DNA of 64,000 nt from Methylovorus mays (lineage in GTDB: Bacteria > Pseudomonadota > Gammaproteobacteria > Burkholderiales > Methylophilaceae): contig NZ_JAJAVG010000008.1 in assembly GCF_020531915.1 (NCBI RefSeq), forward strand, positions 62,001 through 126,000, given 5' to 3'. Below the pieces are notes generated by a model. It worked only from the letters and a program-made list of their open reading frames with translations. It was not told where the DNA came from and searched no databases. Made by a program: the position numbers and the translations under genes. Numbering within the stretch: the first letter of the stretch is position 1; each line of letters starts with the position of its first letter. Positions 26,968-36,064 of this stretch are shown piece after piece.

Positions 26968-28491
26968 TCAACGCTCCACGAACGGCTTGTTGCGCATTGG
27001 CAGGTCGCGCGGAACCAGTTGAACCCTCGCTACCGGATTGTCGCCAGCCAGGGCGAGGAACCCATGCAGCGGCGGCAGCCCCATCAACTCCGATGGCAAC
27101 ACGAGGGTTTCGTTGCCGCGCTGCGTGTGGCTGCTCGTCGTCGTGCCGGTTGGGCCACTGTTGTATGTCACCTGCGTGCGCTCTATCTCCGCTTGGCCCA
27201 GACCTTTCGAGATGGCCTCTGCCGTATCAGGATCGGCATTAGAACAGCCCAAGGCCAACAGGCTGCGGAAGCAGGAGCGCAAGGTCTGGGCGCTATCGCG
27301 ACCATAGCGCTTTTCCAGTTGCGAGGTCGCCTGCAACCCAGCCACCACCCTCAATCCATGCTTGCGGCCACGCGTCAGCCCATCCTCTAGGCTGTTCAAG
27401 TGCTCCAGGCCGCCCAACTCGTCCAGAACCAACCACAGCCGGTTGGTACCTTGGGTCGGCAAGATCAAAATGGCAGCCATCAGGATGTCCACCCAGCCGC
27501 TGATCAGCGGGCGCAGACTGTCCATCATATCTTCGCGCCAAGTGAGGTAGAGATTGCCTGTTCCCGACTCAAGCCAGTCGCGCAGACTGAAATCGCCAGG
27601 TCGCAGGTGCTTGTATGGGCCGATGTAGTGCGTAATGATGAACCGGGTATTGGACAGGGGCTTTTCTGAGCCTGGTTGAAACAATCCAGCAGACGCAGTT
27701 CCGGTCAAGAAACTGCCCAACTGTTCGGCCGATGCCTGCGTCGCCCAGTAAACTAGGCGCTCAGTCGTGGTTTCTCCCCCTTGCGCCAATGTCTCCATAA
27801 TGTCTGCCAGCAACCGCTGAGCGTACGCATGCCATTGCTGGTTGGCGGCGTCGGCAGCATCGGACACCACACTCTTAGCCAGTCGCTCGTAATCGTAATA
27901 GCCCCTGATTTCGTTGAACAAACACCACCCCGGAGAACGGCGATCAAATGGGTTCAACACCGTGTCGCCCTTCTTGGCGAAACTGGACAGGGCATGGCCG
28001 TCGGGATCGACTACGATGCAGCGGTCCCCGCGCGCCAGAGCGAATGACAGCAGCTCGTCAATACCCGTGCTTTTGCCGGTACCTGTACTGCCGACCAGCA
28101 AGAAGTGACCAGTTTCGCATGCAAGCGGGAGGGGCACTCCGGCCATTTCAACTTGCACTGGGGCAGCATCTTTTGTTCGTCTGATACGGGTACGGTTGGC
28201 AAGTTCTGCCCCCCTCACCACCCGGCTGCCGCGCAACACACGTTCGCCACTACCATCCCAGTCCCCTAGCGCATACAACAATATGCCTATGGTGGCAAAG
28301 CCGAAGAAGAGAGATTGCCATGCAATCGGGCGGAGGCTGGGGTAGCTGAAAGTATGCAGCAAGCCATCAGGTAAGCCGGTCATGGGATGGGCAAAGTCGA
28401 ATTGGTGCAACACCAGCCAGAACCAGGCGGCAAGCGAGAGAACGATGGCAGCCAACAGGGCCAGGCCTAAGGTTTTGAGTGTGACTTTCAT
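26968..28491 (-). CDS. Type IV coupling protein (TraD/TrwB/VirD4-like)
   Basis: Inner-membrane ATPase that hands the relaxase-DNA complex to a type IV secretion channel. Two N-terminal membrane helices (about residues 6-28 and 55-75) are followed by a cytosolic RecA-like domain with Walker A GSTGTGKST at 134-142, VVDPDGHA, and Walker B LWLVLDELGGLEHL. A conserved GLQATSQLEKRYG block follows. At 507 residues it is close to TrwB. No partner mating-pore genes are in the element, so it must dock onto a helper channel. Confidence 0.9.
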   Translation of the reverse strand: MKVTLKTLGLALLAAIVLSLAAWFWLVLHQFDFAHPMTGLPDGLLHTFSYPSLRPIAWQSLFFGFATIGILLYALGDWDGSGERVLRGSRVVRGAELANRTRIRRTKDAAPVQVEMAGVPLPLACETGHFLLVGSTGTGKSTGIDELLSFALARGDRCIVVDPDGHALSSFAKKGDTVLNPFDRRSPGWCLFNEIRGYYDYERLAKSVVSDAADAANQQWHAYAQRLLADIMETLAQGGETTTERLVYWATQASAEQLGSFLTGTASAGLFQPGSEKPLSNTRFIITHYIGPYKHLRPGDFSLRDWLESGTGNLYLTWREDMMDSLRPLISGWVDILMAAILILPTQGTNRLWLVLDELGGLEHLNSLEDGLTRGRKHGLRVVAGLQATSQLEKRYGRDSAQTLRSCFRSLLALGCSNADPDTAEAISKGLGQAEIERTQVTYNSGPTGTTTSSHTQRGNETLVLPSELMGLPPLHGFLALAGDNPVARVQLVPRDLPMRNKPFVER

Positions 28492-28503
28492 GTGAAATTG
28501 CTT

Positions 28504-28809
28504 TTAAGGTTTTTGGGTAAGTTTGGCCCTGGCTTGAGCAACAAGCTGGGGATTCAGGTGGGCGGCAATTGCGCGGCACAGCAGCAGTACTTCTTCGCCA
28601 GTCGTGGCAATTTGGCGGTCCGGCCAGGCCAATCCATCCAGGCGACCGAGCAGTTCGCGACGTAGATCATCGATCTGTTCGGCCTCGTGTTCGCGTTCGA
28701 TGAGCCGTCTGGCGTGGGCAGACACAGAGATTCCGGATTCTCCGGCATCACGGCAGAGCGTGTTGTACAGAAGCCTTGGAACTCGTAGGGTCAAGATTTT
28801 AGTTGTCAT
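28504..28809 (-). CDS. Small ribbon-helix-helix-like mobilization accessory protein
   Basis: A 101-residue protein starting MTTKILTLRVPRLLYNTL with AAAGGAG eight bases upstream. The N-terminal strand followed by two helices (SGISVSAHARRLIERE) fits a CopG/Arc-type RHH DNA-binding fold, the type used by TraY, TrwA and MobC relaxosome proteins. It lies directly upstream of the coupling-protein gene and next to the candidate oriT. A relaxosome accessory and autoregulator role is inferred from fold and position only. Confidence 0.65.
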   Translation of the reverse strand: MTTKILTLRVPRLLYNTLCRDAGESGISVSAHARRLIEREHEAEQIDDLRRELLGRLDGLAWPDRQIATTGEEVLLLCRAIAAHLNPQLVAQARAKLTQKP

Positions 28810-28900
28810 GTAGTAAACTCCTTTTAAATCAATTACTGATGCGCTTTGTATGCGCTCCTCTTTCCTGCGCGTATCTGCTACCAAGCCACAGGTGACGGGG

Positions 28901-28945
28901 GTTTCATGGCAATGTGCCCATTGCGTCCGGTGTGTGTGCAATTCC
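28901..28945. other. oriT: Candidate origin of transfer (oriT) with F-like nic sequence
   Basis: In the 251-base gap before the mobilization operon, GCAATG (28909-28914) and CATTGC (28919-28924) form a perfect inverted repeat around TGCC. GCGTCCGGTGTGTGTGC overlaps the end of it and continues the sequence. That stretch resembles the F plasmid nic region, which as I recall it contains GCGTGGGGTGTGGTGC. F TraI is also a MobF relaxase. Position (beside the relaxase operon), the hairpin and the sequence match support the call, but the exact nick is not determined. A second inverted repeat, GGCTA...TAGCC, follows near 28955-28975. Confidence 0.5.
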
Positions 28946-29060
28946 CAATATGGCTGGCTAGACCAATTTTTAGCCGGACATACCACCACCCCATCACTCC
29001 AATGATCGATGGAGGTTCCTTATTCGATCCAGCTTGGCTTCCATTCTCTTGGCTGAACGT

Positions 29061-29303
29061 TTATTCCTTTTTTCCACTGACAGCCTCTTTCTCAGCAACC
29101 GCTTTGGCGGCAGCAGGAATAAATTTCATCCATTCCGGTCCGATTCGCTCGATAGCCTCAGCAATGGTGTAACTCATTGAATTCAACCAATCCGAACGAT
29201 TGAGAATCAGTGCCACGGCAAGCTTTTCTCCTGTCGATAGGCAGCCGAATCCGCCATGTGCTGCGTGCCTGGATTTCATTACTAAGTGCTCAAGCTCTTG
29301 CAT
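29061..29303 (-). CDS. Small hypothetical protein of the mobile element
   Basis: An 80-residue protein beginning MQELEHLVMKSRHAAHGGFG; CAGGAG lies seven bases upstream of this ATG, which decides the start. It has no signal peptide and no motif I recognise. The phrase LSTGEKLAVALILNR and IGPEWMKFIPAAAKAV suggest a compact helical protein. It lies upstream of the oriT candidate on the same strand as the mobilization genes. A plasmid-type maintenance or anti-restriction role is possible but not shown. Confidence 0.55.
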   Translation of the reverse strand: MQELEHLVMKSRHAAHGGFGCLSTGEKLAVALILNRSDWLNSMSYTIAEAIERIGPEWMKFIPAAAKAVAEKEAVSGKKE

Positions 29304-29461
29304 CGTGATCTCCTGTAATCGATACTTTTTATGACCATATTTTGTGTGCTTCGTGGCCTTTTCCTCCATTAGCTACCGGTGATGAAGAGCAGTATAATTT
29401 TCGTTGCAACCTACTGACAGGACGTGATTTAATTGATAACTGTCCAATATAGGTTAAAAAA

Positions 29462-30196
29462 ATGCCTCGGCCCCGGCGCAGTAGAATTAACCAGCTAAGA
29501 ACCCAGGTTTGGTACGAAGTTATCCGTGCCAAATTGAAGAAAGAAACTGCTTATGAGATGGATGCGGAGTTCGGCACTGGCACCGATAGGCACTGGTATA
29601 AATATCGAGCTGGGACAAGAGTCCCGACGAAAGCAACACTTGCCGCTGTGGAAAGAGTTTGCCCAGGCAGTCGTTCAGTGTTCGATCAAGGGCCAGGAGG
29701 TGTAAGGTTGTGGCAAGCTTTAGCTAGTCCCCATATCGAGCTATGGGATTTAATCGATCTGTCATTTCCTAAACTTCAGGAACTGCGGAGGGTTGGACTG
29801 GCGGGAATTGCTCAATATGCGATTGAGTTTGAAAGGCGCTTGATCCCTCAGCAATACAAGTCAAAGCTGGATTACATTGATCATGCCAAGGGACTTCAGA
29901 GAAACGCGATATATCTTGCACACACCACGGAGGAAATTTCCTTAACGCCTGAAATCGCTGTGAGTGTGATTGCCTTCTGGCGACTGTGCTCACTCGTGCT
30001 ATTTAATATGTTGAGCGCTGACTATTTATTATCGGGTGTTATGGCGGCAATGTCTCATGGGGAAATTTTTGGCCCAGAAATCGACGAGCTTCTGCGCAAA
30101 TATCTTAACGATCAGTTAAGGGAGGAGTACCCTGTTGATCATAATTTGAAGGATGCATATTCGTTAAGTAGTGATAACCCTATGACTGGCTTCTGA
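29462..30196 (+). CDS. Hypothetical protein with N-terminal HTH-like region
   Basis: A 244-residue protein, start at the first ATG after an AT-rich leader. The first 80 residues (RRSRINQLRTQVWYEVI, then GTGTDRHWYKYRAGTRVPTK) look like a helix-turn-helix protein that recognises a pattern called at a fixed copy, similar to phage-type regulators. The remainder is helical without known motifs. It is divergent from the mobilization genes and precedes the helicase operon by 81 bases on the same strand. A regulator of that operon is a reasonable guess from position only. Confidence 0.55.
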   Translation: MPRPRRSRINQLRTQVWYEVIRAKLKKETAYEMDAEFGTGTDRHWYKYRAGTRVPTKATLAAVERVCPGSRSVFDQGPGGVRLWQALASPHIELWDLIDLSFPKLQELRRVGLAGIAQYAIEFERRLIPQQYKSKLDYIDHAKGLQRNAIYLAHTTEEISLTPEIAVSVIAFWRLCSLVLFNMLSADYLLSGVMAAMSHGEIFGPEIDELLRKYLNDQLREEYPVDHNLKDAYSLSSDNPMTGF

Positions 30197-30215
30197 ATAC
30201 TGGATTCCATCCCTA

Positions 30216-30245
30216 TTGGAAAAATTATTTACTACGTAATACGAA
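30216..30245 (+). promoter_or_regulatory. Weak candidate promoter before the defence operon
   Basis: TTGGAA (30216-30221) and TACGAA (30240-30245) are spaced 18 bases apart, about 33 bases before the helicase start. TTAC-TAC-GTAA between them is a short inverted repeat that could be an operator. The match to consensus is modest. Confidence 0.3.
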
Positions 30246-30277
30246 TAGATTTAATAAAAAAAACATTAAAAACCATC

Positions 30278-33200
30278 ATGAAAATTCTCACGAACACAGG
30301 GACGGATAGAGTTATTGACCTTATTCGCCCGCGCCTATTGAGCGGGCATGGCCTAGACTTAGCCGCCTCCAGTTTTTCGCTATTTGCGTTTGAAGAGCTG
30401 CTGAATGAGCTATTCAGACTTCAGAACATCAAGCTACTGCTACCAGGTAGCGATGTTGACCTGGAACTGATAGGCAATGAAGGGGATCGTGCAGCGCGCA
30501 ACCGTCTGCAATCCCGCTGGTTGGCAAAACGATGCCTTGAATGGATCAGCCAACGTATAGTTGTCAGGTATGCAAGCGGCAGCGTGCCCCAAGGGGCTGC
30601 GATTGTCCATGACGCCGCCAACCAGGCTACTCAGGCAGTATTTGGGTCTTTTTCTTTTAGTACTGATGGATTGGGAGTTGCGCCAAGCAATCCGCTCAAC
30701 CTGATTCAGGCCACTGAAAACCTCACCGAATCGGATCATCTCGCCAAGTGGTTCAATGCGCAGTGGTCAACTTTATCTGATGCGCCGGAGAAAAAGGCAC
30801 AGCTACTCCAGGCACTGCAATCCATTTCCGAATTGCAGGAGCCGTTTACCCTTTACACCCTCATCCTTTCCAGCCTGCTACGGGATGGCGATGGCGAGAT
30901 GGACGAAGAGCGCATCGTCAAATCAGCAACCGGAATCCGCAATACAGTCGTCTGGAAAAAACTGTTCAAATTCCAACGTGATGGGGTGATTGGTGCAATC
31001 GACAAGCTCAACCGTTTTGGTGGTTGCATCATTGCCGATAGCGTAGGCCTTGGCAAAACATTCGAAGCGCTGGCCATCATCAAATACCATGAGCTTCGCA
31101 ATGATCGTGTCCTGGTACTTTGCCCCAAACGCCTGCGTGACAACTGGACACTCTATAAGGCCAACGACAAGCGCAATGTGCTGGCCTCCGACCGATTCAA
31201 TTACGACGTGCTTAACCATACCGACCTATCAAGGGATGGGGGCACATCCGGCGATATTGATCTGACTCATGTGAACTGGGGAAACTACGACCTGGTTGTT
31301 ATCGATGAATCGCATAATTTCCGTAATAAGGCGACACACAAGGGCAAGGAATCCCGCTATGACCGCCTCATGCGGCGGATCATCAAGGAAGGCGTCAAAA
31401 CCAGGGTGCTGATGTTGTCTGCAACCCCGGTCAATAATCGCTTGGCCGATTTGCGTAACCAAATATCCTTCGTGACCGAAGGTGACGATTCCGCTTTGCT
31501 GGAGCATGGCATTGCCAGCATCGAAGCGACTACACGCAAGGCGCAGGCCCAATTCAATCGCTGGCTCGACATGGATGAGGCGGAGAAAACACCGTCACGC
31601 TTGGTCGAGATGCTGGGGTTTGACTACTTCACCTTGCTGGATCACCTCACCATTGCCCGTTCCCGACGGCATATCGAAAAGTATTACGGCACCAGCGAGA
31701 CCGGCAAATTCCCGGACCGGCTGCCTCCAGTCAACATCAAGTCGGATGTTGATCTGAGCGGTGCATTCCCGGCCATTCGCGACATCAATCTGGAAATCCG
31801 CCGTCTTAATCTGGCGAGCTACGCGCCATTGCGTTACGTGCTGCCGCACAAGCAAGCCGCCTACGATGCCAAATACAGCACCCAGATTCGGGGCGGCGAA
31901 AGCTTCTTCCGCCAGGTAGACCGTGAAGAAAGCCTGATTCACTTGTTGCGGGTGAACGTACTCAAACGTATGGAAAGCGCGGTATCCTCATTTGCGCTGA
32001 CTGTGGAGCGCCAGTTACGCGATGTGGAGGCCATGCTTGCCCACATTGAAGCTCATGATCAGGACATTGAAGAAATCGACATCGCCGATGTTGATATTGA
32101 TGATCCAGCATTCGAAACGTTACTGGTCGGACGCAAGGTCAAAGTGCTGTTAAGTGATGTCGATTTGATTCGCTGGAGACAGGACCTGATCGAGGACCGT
32201 AACCGGCTGGCGACACTGCTGGCGGCAGCAAATGAAGTGGATGCAGCGCGCGATGCCAAGCTGGCAGCATTACGGAAGATGATTGAGCAGAAATGCACCA
32301 ATCCCATCAACGCTGGCAATCGGAAAGTCATCATCTTTACCGCATTTGCCGATACCGCACACTATCTGTATGAACAGCTGTCGCCATGGGCTAAGGCAAA
32401 TCTTGGGATTGAGTCTGCACTAATGACGGGGGCTGGTGGCAACCAAACTACGCTGACAGGGCTGCGCAAGGATTTGGCCTCCATTCTCACGGCGTTTTCT
32501 CCAAGGTCAAAAGAGCGTCCAGAAGAACTCTCTTACGAGGGTGAACTGGATTTGCTGATCGCCACCGACTGCATCTCCGAAGGCCAGAACCTCCAGGACT
32601 GTGACTGGCTCATCAATTACGACATTCACTGGAATCCAGTGCGCATTATTCAGCGCTTTGGCCGTATAGACCGTATTGGCTCACCCAACCAGCATATTCA
32701 ACTGGTGAATTTCTGGCCCAATATGGAGCTGGAGGAATACATCAACCTGGAGCAGCGCGTCAGCGGTCGCATGGTTCTGCTGGACGTTTCCGCAACCGGT
32801 GAAGAAAACCTGATTGAACAGCAGTCCGGCAATCCGATGAACGATCTGGAATATCGCCGCAAACAGCTACTGAAGCTTCAAGATAGCGTCATCGACCTGG
32901 AAGACCTCTCCAGCGGGGTTTCCATTACCGACTTAACCCTCACCGACTTCCGTATCGATCTGGCGCAATACCTCAAAGCACATCCTGGAAAGCTGGAAAC
33001 ATTGCCACTTGGTGCTTGCGCTGTGACTTCATCCATTGATGAGGATATTCCGCCTGGCATTATCTTCTGTCTACGGGCAGAAGGCGTGGCTGCACAGAAG
33101 CCAATCGACCCCAGCTATCCATTGGCTCCGCATTATTTAGTACACGTATCGGAAGATGGCAATGTGGTACTACCCTACACTCAGGCGAGACGTATCCTGG

Positions 33201-33481
33201 ACCGATTGAAACGCCTCTCTTTGGGGCGCGAAATGCAGGATGCCGGTGCAACGGCCATTTTTGAGAAGACCACCAAGAATGGTGAAGACATGCGACAGGC
33301 CCAGCGTCTATTAGCATCAGCAGTAGCGTCAATTGCCGGCAAGAGTGAAGAGCGCGCGGTTGCCAGCTTATTCAATCCAGGTGGTACGCATGCCATGCGG
33401 GGTGAGTTTGCAGGTATCAACGATTTTGAGGTGGTCGCCTTTCTGGTGGTGCTGCCCCCCGTACAACGAAAGGATCATTGA
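30278..33481 (+). CDS. SNF2-type DEAD/H helicase with N-terminal PLD-like region
   Basis: A 1,067-residue superfamily 2 ATPase. The N-terminal 200 residues resemble the phospholipase-D-like domain often fused to such helicases, but the HxK catalytic motif is not clear. Helicase motifs: Walker A ADSVGLGKT at about residue 253, DEAH-type box VVIDESHNF near 341, SAT motif MLSATPVNN near 380, and the C-terminal motif VI IQRFGRIDRIGS near 792. A long insertion between lobes contains coiled-coil segments. The start codon ATG is the only one that keeps this N-terminus. It is the first gene of a six-gene operon and ends three bases before the DUF262 gene, so it probably powers a DNA-translocating defence complex. 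Confidence 0.85.
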   Translation: MKILTNTGTDRVIDLIRPRLLSGHGLDLAASSFSLFAFEELLNELFRLQNIKLLLPGSDVDLELIGNEGDRAARNRLQSRWLAKRCLEWISQRIVVRYASGSVPQGAAIVHDAANQATQAVFGSFSFSTDGLGVAPSNPLNLIQATENLTESDHLAKWFNAQWSTLSDAPEKKAQLLQALQSISELQEPFTLYTLILSSLLRDGDGEMDEERIVKSATGIRNTVVWKKLFKFQRDGVIGAIDKLNRFGGCIIADSVGLGKTFEALAIIKYHELRNDRVLVLCPKRLRDNWTLYKANDKRNVLASDRFNYDVLNHTDLSRDGGTSGDIDLTHVNWGNYDLVVIDESHNFRNKATHKGKESRYDRLMRRIIKEGVKTRVLMLSATPVNNRLADLRNQISFVTEGDDSALLEHGIASIEATTRKAQAQFNRWLDMDEAEKTPSRLVEMLGFDYFTLLDHLTIARSRRHIEKYYGTSETGKFPDRLPPVNIKSDVDLSGAFPAIRDINLEIRRLNLASYAPLRYVLPHKQAAYDAKYSTQIRGGESFFRQVDREESLIHLLRVNVLKRMESAVSSFALTVERQLRDVEAMLAHIEAHDQDIEEIDIADVDIDDPAFETLLVGRKVKVLLSDVDLIRWRQDLIEDRNRLATLLAAANEVDAARDAKLAALRKMIEQKCTNPINAGNRKVIIFTAFADTAHYLYEQLSPWAKANLGIESALMTGAGGNQTTLTGLRKDLASILTAFSPRSKERPEELSYEGELDLLIATDCISEGQNLQDCDWLINYDIHWNPVRIIQRFGRIDRIGSPNQHIQLVNFWPNMELEEYINLEQRVSGRMVLLDVSATGEENLIEQQSGNPMNDLEYRRKQLLKLQDSVIDLEDLSSGVSITDLTLTDFRIDLAQYLKAHPGKLETLPLGACAVTSSIDEDIPPGIIFCLRAEGVAAQKPIDPSYPLAPHYLVHVSEDGNVVLPYTQARRILDRLKRLSLGREMQDAGATAIFEKTTKNGEDMRQAQRLLASAVASIAGKSEERAVASLFNPGGTHAMRGEFAGINDFEVVAFLVVLPPVQRKDH

Positions 33482-33484
33482 GCA

Positions 33485-35269
33485 ATGAGTTTCAGAACAG
33501 CCGAGCCAGCCCTCAAAGATGTGCTGGATAGCATCGCCAAAGGTGATACGCAATTACCGGATTTTCAGCGCGGCTGGGTTTGGGATGATTTGCATATCCG
33601 CTCGTTGATCGCGAGTCTTTCGCTTTCTTATCCGATTGGCGCAGTCATGTTTTTGGAAGCAGGTGGCGTCCCGTTCAAACCGCGTTTGTTTGAAGGCGTT
33701 ACCTTACAGCCAGCACCCAAGCCAAAAAAATTGGTGCTGGACGGGCAACAACGCCTGACCTCAATGTATCTTTCCTTGCGCAGTGGCTTGGCCGTTAAGA
33801 CCAGAACAGAGAAAGGCGCAGATATTCACCGGGTGTACTTCCTGGATATGGCCAAATGCTTGGACATCAATGAAGACCGTGAAGATGCGGTAATTTCCGT
33901 CCCGGAAACATTACAGGTGACTTCTGATTTCGGCAGAAAAATCGATCTCGATTTAAGCACCCATGAACTCCAGTACCAGCAGCGGATGTTCCCTGTTTCG
34001 CTGATGTTTAATACCGAAGGCTTCATGCAGTGGAAGATGGGCTATGCCGCCTTTCACCAGAATGTAGCCGACGCCATGATGTTCCTGATGCGCTTCGAGC
34101 AAGAAATTTGGCTGAGCTTCCAGCAGTTCAAAGTGCCCGCGATTGAACTTTCTCAGGACACCCCTCGCGAAGCAGTCTGCCAGGTATTTGAGAAGGTCAA
34201 CACAGGTGGCGTGACGCTCACCGTGTTTGAGCTCATGACGGCAACCTTCGCCGCCAATGAATTCAATTTGCGAGAAGACTGGGATGCCCGCGAACAGCGG
34301 CTGACTGCCAAGCATGACGTGCTGACAGCGGTAGATGGCACGGGGTTCCTGACAGCAGTAACCCTGCTCGCCAGCTATGAGCGTCATCTCGCCACTAAAT
34401 CGGCAGTCTCGTGCAAGCGTGCCGATGTGCTACGCCTGGAGCTTGCTGATTTCAAGAAGCTGGAAAGCCGCATCGAGGCTGGCTTCAAGAAGGCGGCGGA
34501 GCTGTTGGCCGAGGAAAAGATTTTTGATGCGCGCAGCCTCCCGTATGCCACACAAATGATTCCCCTGGCAGCCATTTGCGCATTCCTGGCCGACAAAATT
34601 TCTCAACATGGGGTCAAGCAGAAATTGCTACGCTGGTACTGGTGCGGAGTGTTTGGTGAGTTGTATGGTGGTGCCAATGAAACACGTTTTGGCATGGATT
34701 TGCCCGAGGTAGTCCAGTGGGTAGAAGGTGGTTCTGAACCGCGTACCGTCCGTGATTCGAGCTTCGCGCCAATTCGCCTGCTCTCGCTGCAATCGCGCCT
34801 AGCAGCAGCTTATAAAGGTCTCGCGGCCTTGTTGATGAAGCATGGCGGCAAGGACTTCATCAGCGGCACGCCCATCGATCTCAACACTTACTTCAATAAC
34901 GCCATTGATATTCACCATATCTTTCCTCGGGTGTGGTGCGAGAACAACAAGCTCCCGCGTGAAAAGTGGAACAGCGTCGTTAATAAAGCTCCGCTCGCAG
35001 CAGGGACGAATCGTTTTATCAGTGGCGATGCTCCCAGCATTTACCTGTCACGCATCCAGAAGAACAAACAGGTCAGCCAAGAGCACCTGGATGAGTTTCT
35101 GAATAGCCACCTAATTCCAGTGACTGAGCTACGTGGTGATGACTTCGACAGTTTTATCCGATTGCGTGCATCATTCCTACTCGGACTCATAGAAAACGCC
35201 ACAGGCAAGGCAATCAGCGGGCGCGATAGCGAAGAGACCGTCAAGGCATTTGGGGCGGCACTCGGCTAA
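33485..35269 (+). CDS. DUF262/HNH protein (GmrSD-like restriction factor)
   Basis: A 594-residue protein. The N-terminal DUF262 domain has QLPDFQRGWVW at about residues 19-29 and the ParB-like nucleotide motif LVLDGQQRLTSMY at about 81-93, as in GmrS. The C-terminal part has an HNH-type nuclease motif, NNAIDIHHIFPRVWCENN near residue 475, with a later Asn (AAGTNRF), as in GmrD/DUF1524. GmrSD enzymes cut DNA carrying modified cytosines using NTP hydrolysis. Whether this one reads modified DNA is not known. It overlaps the next gene by one base (TAATG), so the two are tightly coupled. Confidence 0.85.
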   Translation: MSFRTAEPALKDVLDSIAKGDTQLPDFQRGWVWDDLHIRSLIASLSLSYPIGAVMFLEAGGVPFKPRLFEGVTLQPAPKPKKLVLDGQQRLTSMYLSLRSGLAVKTRTEKGADIHRVYFLDMAKCLDINEDREDAVISVPETLQVTSDFGRKIDLDLSTHELQYQQRMFPVSLMFNTEGFMQWKMGYAAFHQNVADAMMFLMRFEQEIWLSFQQFKVPAIELSQDTPREAVCQVFEKVNTGGVTLTVFELMTATFAANEFNLREDWDAREQRLTAKHDVLTAVDGTGFLTAVTLLASYERHLATKSAVSCKRADVLRLELADFKKLESRIEAGFKKAAELLAEEKIFDARSLPYATQMIPLAAICAFLADKISQHGVKQKLLRWYWCGVFGELYGGANETRFGMDLPEVVQWVEGGSEPRTVRDSSFAPIRLLSLQSRLAAAYKGLAALLMKHGGKDFISGTPIDLNTYFNNAIDIHHIFPRVWCENNKLPREKWNSVVNKAPLAAGTNRFISGDAPSIYLSRIQKNKQVSQEHLDEFLNSHLIPVTELRGDDFDSFIRLRASFLLGLIENATGKAISGRDSEETVKAFGAALG

Positions 35270-36048
35270 TGGCAGAAACGACAGCCGACAAAATCATTGA
35301 TGCCTTACGGCTGCCGGAAAGCTGCCGGGTAGATCAGCGTGTCCCCAAAAAGCTGCTGGCAGAAAATGGTGCGCCGACCTCAACAGATAAGCGGCTTATC
35401 CATGATGGTGTCGATGAAATACAATGGTTGGCCGCACTCAAGCCAGGCACTACCGGCATTGCCGAATATCGCGATGATGAGCGGGAATACCTGGAAATTG
35501 CGCTACTGTCTGTGAGACTTAGACCCGAAGCCAGCTCACAGGCGAAGGTTGGCCGCCTGGAAGAGCTGGTCCACCGTGCCGTGCCTTACCCGGTATTTTT
35601 ATTGTGCGACTTTGAGGGCAGGCTGTATCTGTCACTTGCCAACAAACGCTGGGCGCAGAATGAGGCAGGCAAGGTGGTGCTGGATGATGGCGTTATTGCA
35701 ACGCAATTCCCGGATGGCTTGGATGCCAGCATTCAGTGCTTATTCCTGGAAGCACTTCCACTGGGTCAGCAACCTAATGTGTCATTGCTGACGGTATATC
35801 AGGGATGGATGGATGCCCTGCAAGCGCTGAATGTAGCTAGGATCACAGGGGTATTTACCAAGGCTGGCACCCTCGAACAAGCAGCCAAGCAAAGACATGC
35901 ATTACAGGAAATACAGCAACTCAATGCTGAGATGGCTCGCCTGCGTGCAGCCGCAGGCAAAGAAAAACAACTGGCTCGCCAGGTAGAAACGAATCTTGAA
36001 CTGAAGCGTCTGCAAGCGAAAATAACTGAAGTACGCTCCAGTCTGTAA
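35269..36048 (+). CDS. DUF4391 domain protein
   Basis: A 259-residue soluble protein. The body has the DUF4391 pattern: DALRLPESCRVDQRVPKKLL at the start, EIQWLAALKPGTTGI, EYLEIALLSVRL, and HRAVPYPVFLLCDFEG. The C-terminal 60 residues form a coiled coil rich in Gln, Lys and Leu. The biochemical activity of this domain is not known to me. It recurs, to my knowledge, beside SNF2 helicases and type III-like methyltransferases, which suggests an adaptor for those enzymes. Start overlaps the DUF262 stop; the mod gene follows after 16 bases. Confidence 0.85.
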   Translation: MAETTADKIIDALRLPESCRVDQRVPKKLLAENGAPTSTDKRLIHDGVDEIQWLAALKPGTTGIAEYRDDEREYLEIALLSVRLRPEASSQAKVGRLEELVHRAVPYPVFLLCDFEGRLYLSLANKRWAQNEAGKVVLDDGVIATQFPDGLDASIQCLFLEALPLGQQPNVSLLTVYQGWMDALQALNVARITGVFTKAGTLEQAAKQRHALQEIQQLNAEMARLRAAAGKEKQLARQVETNLELKRLQAKITEVRSSL

Positions 36049-36064
36049 TTACAGGGAAACATCG

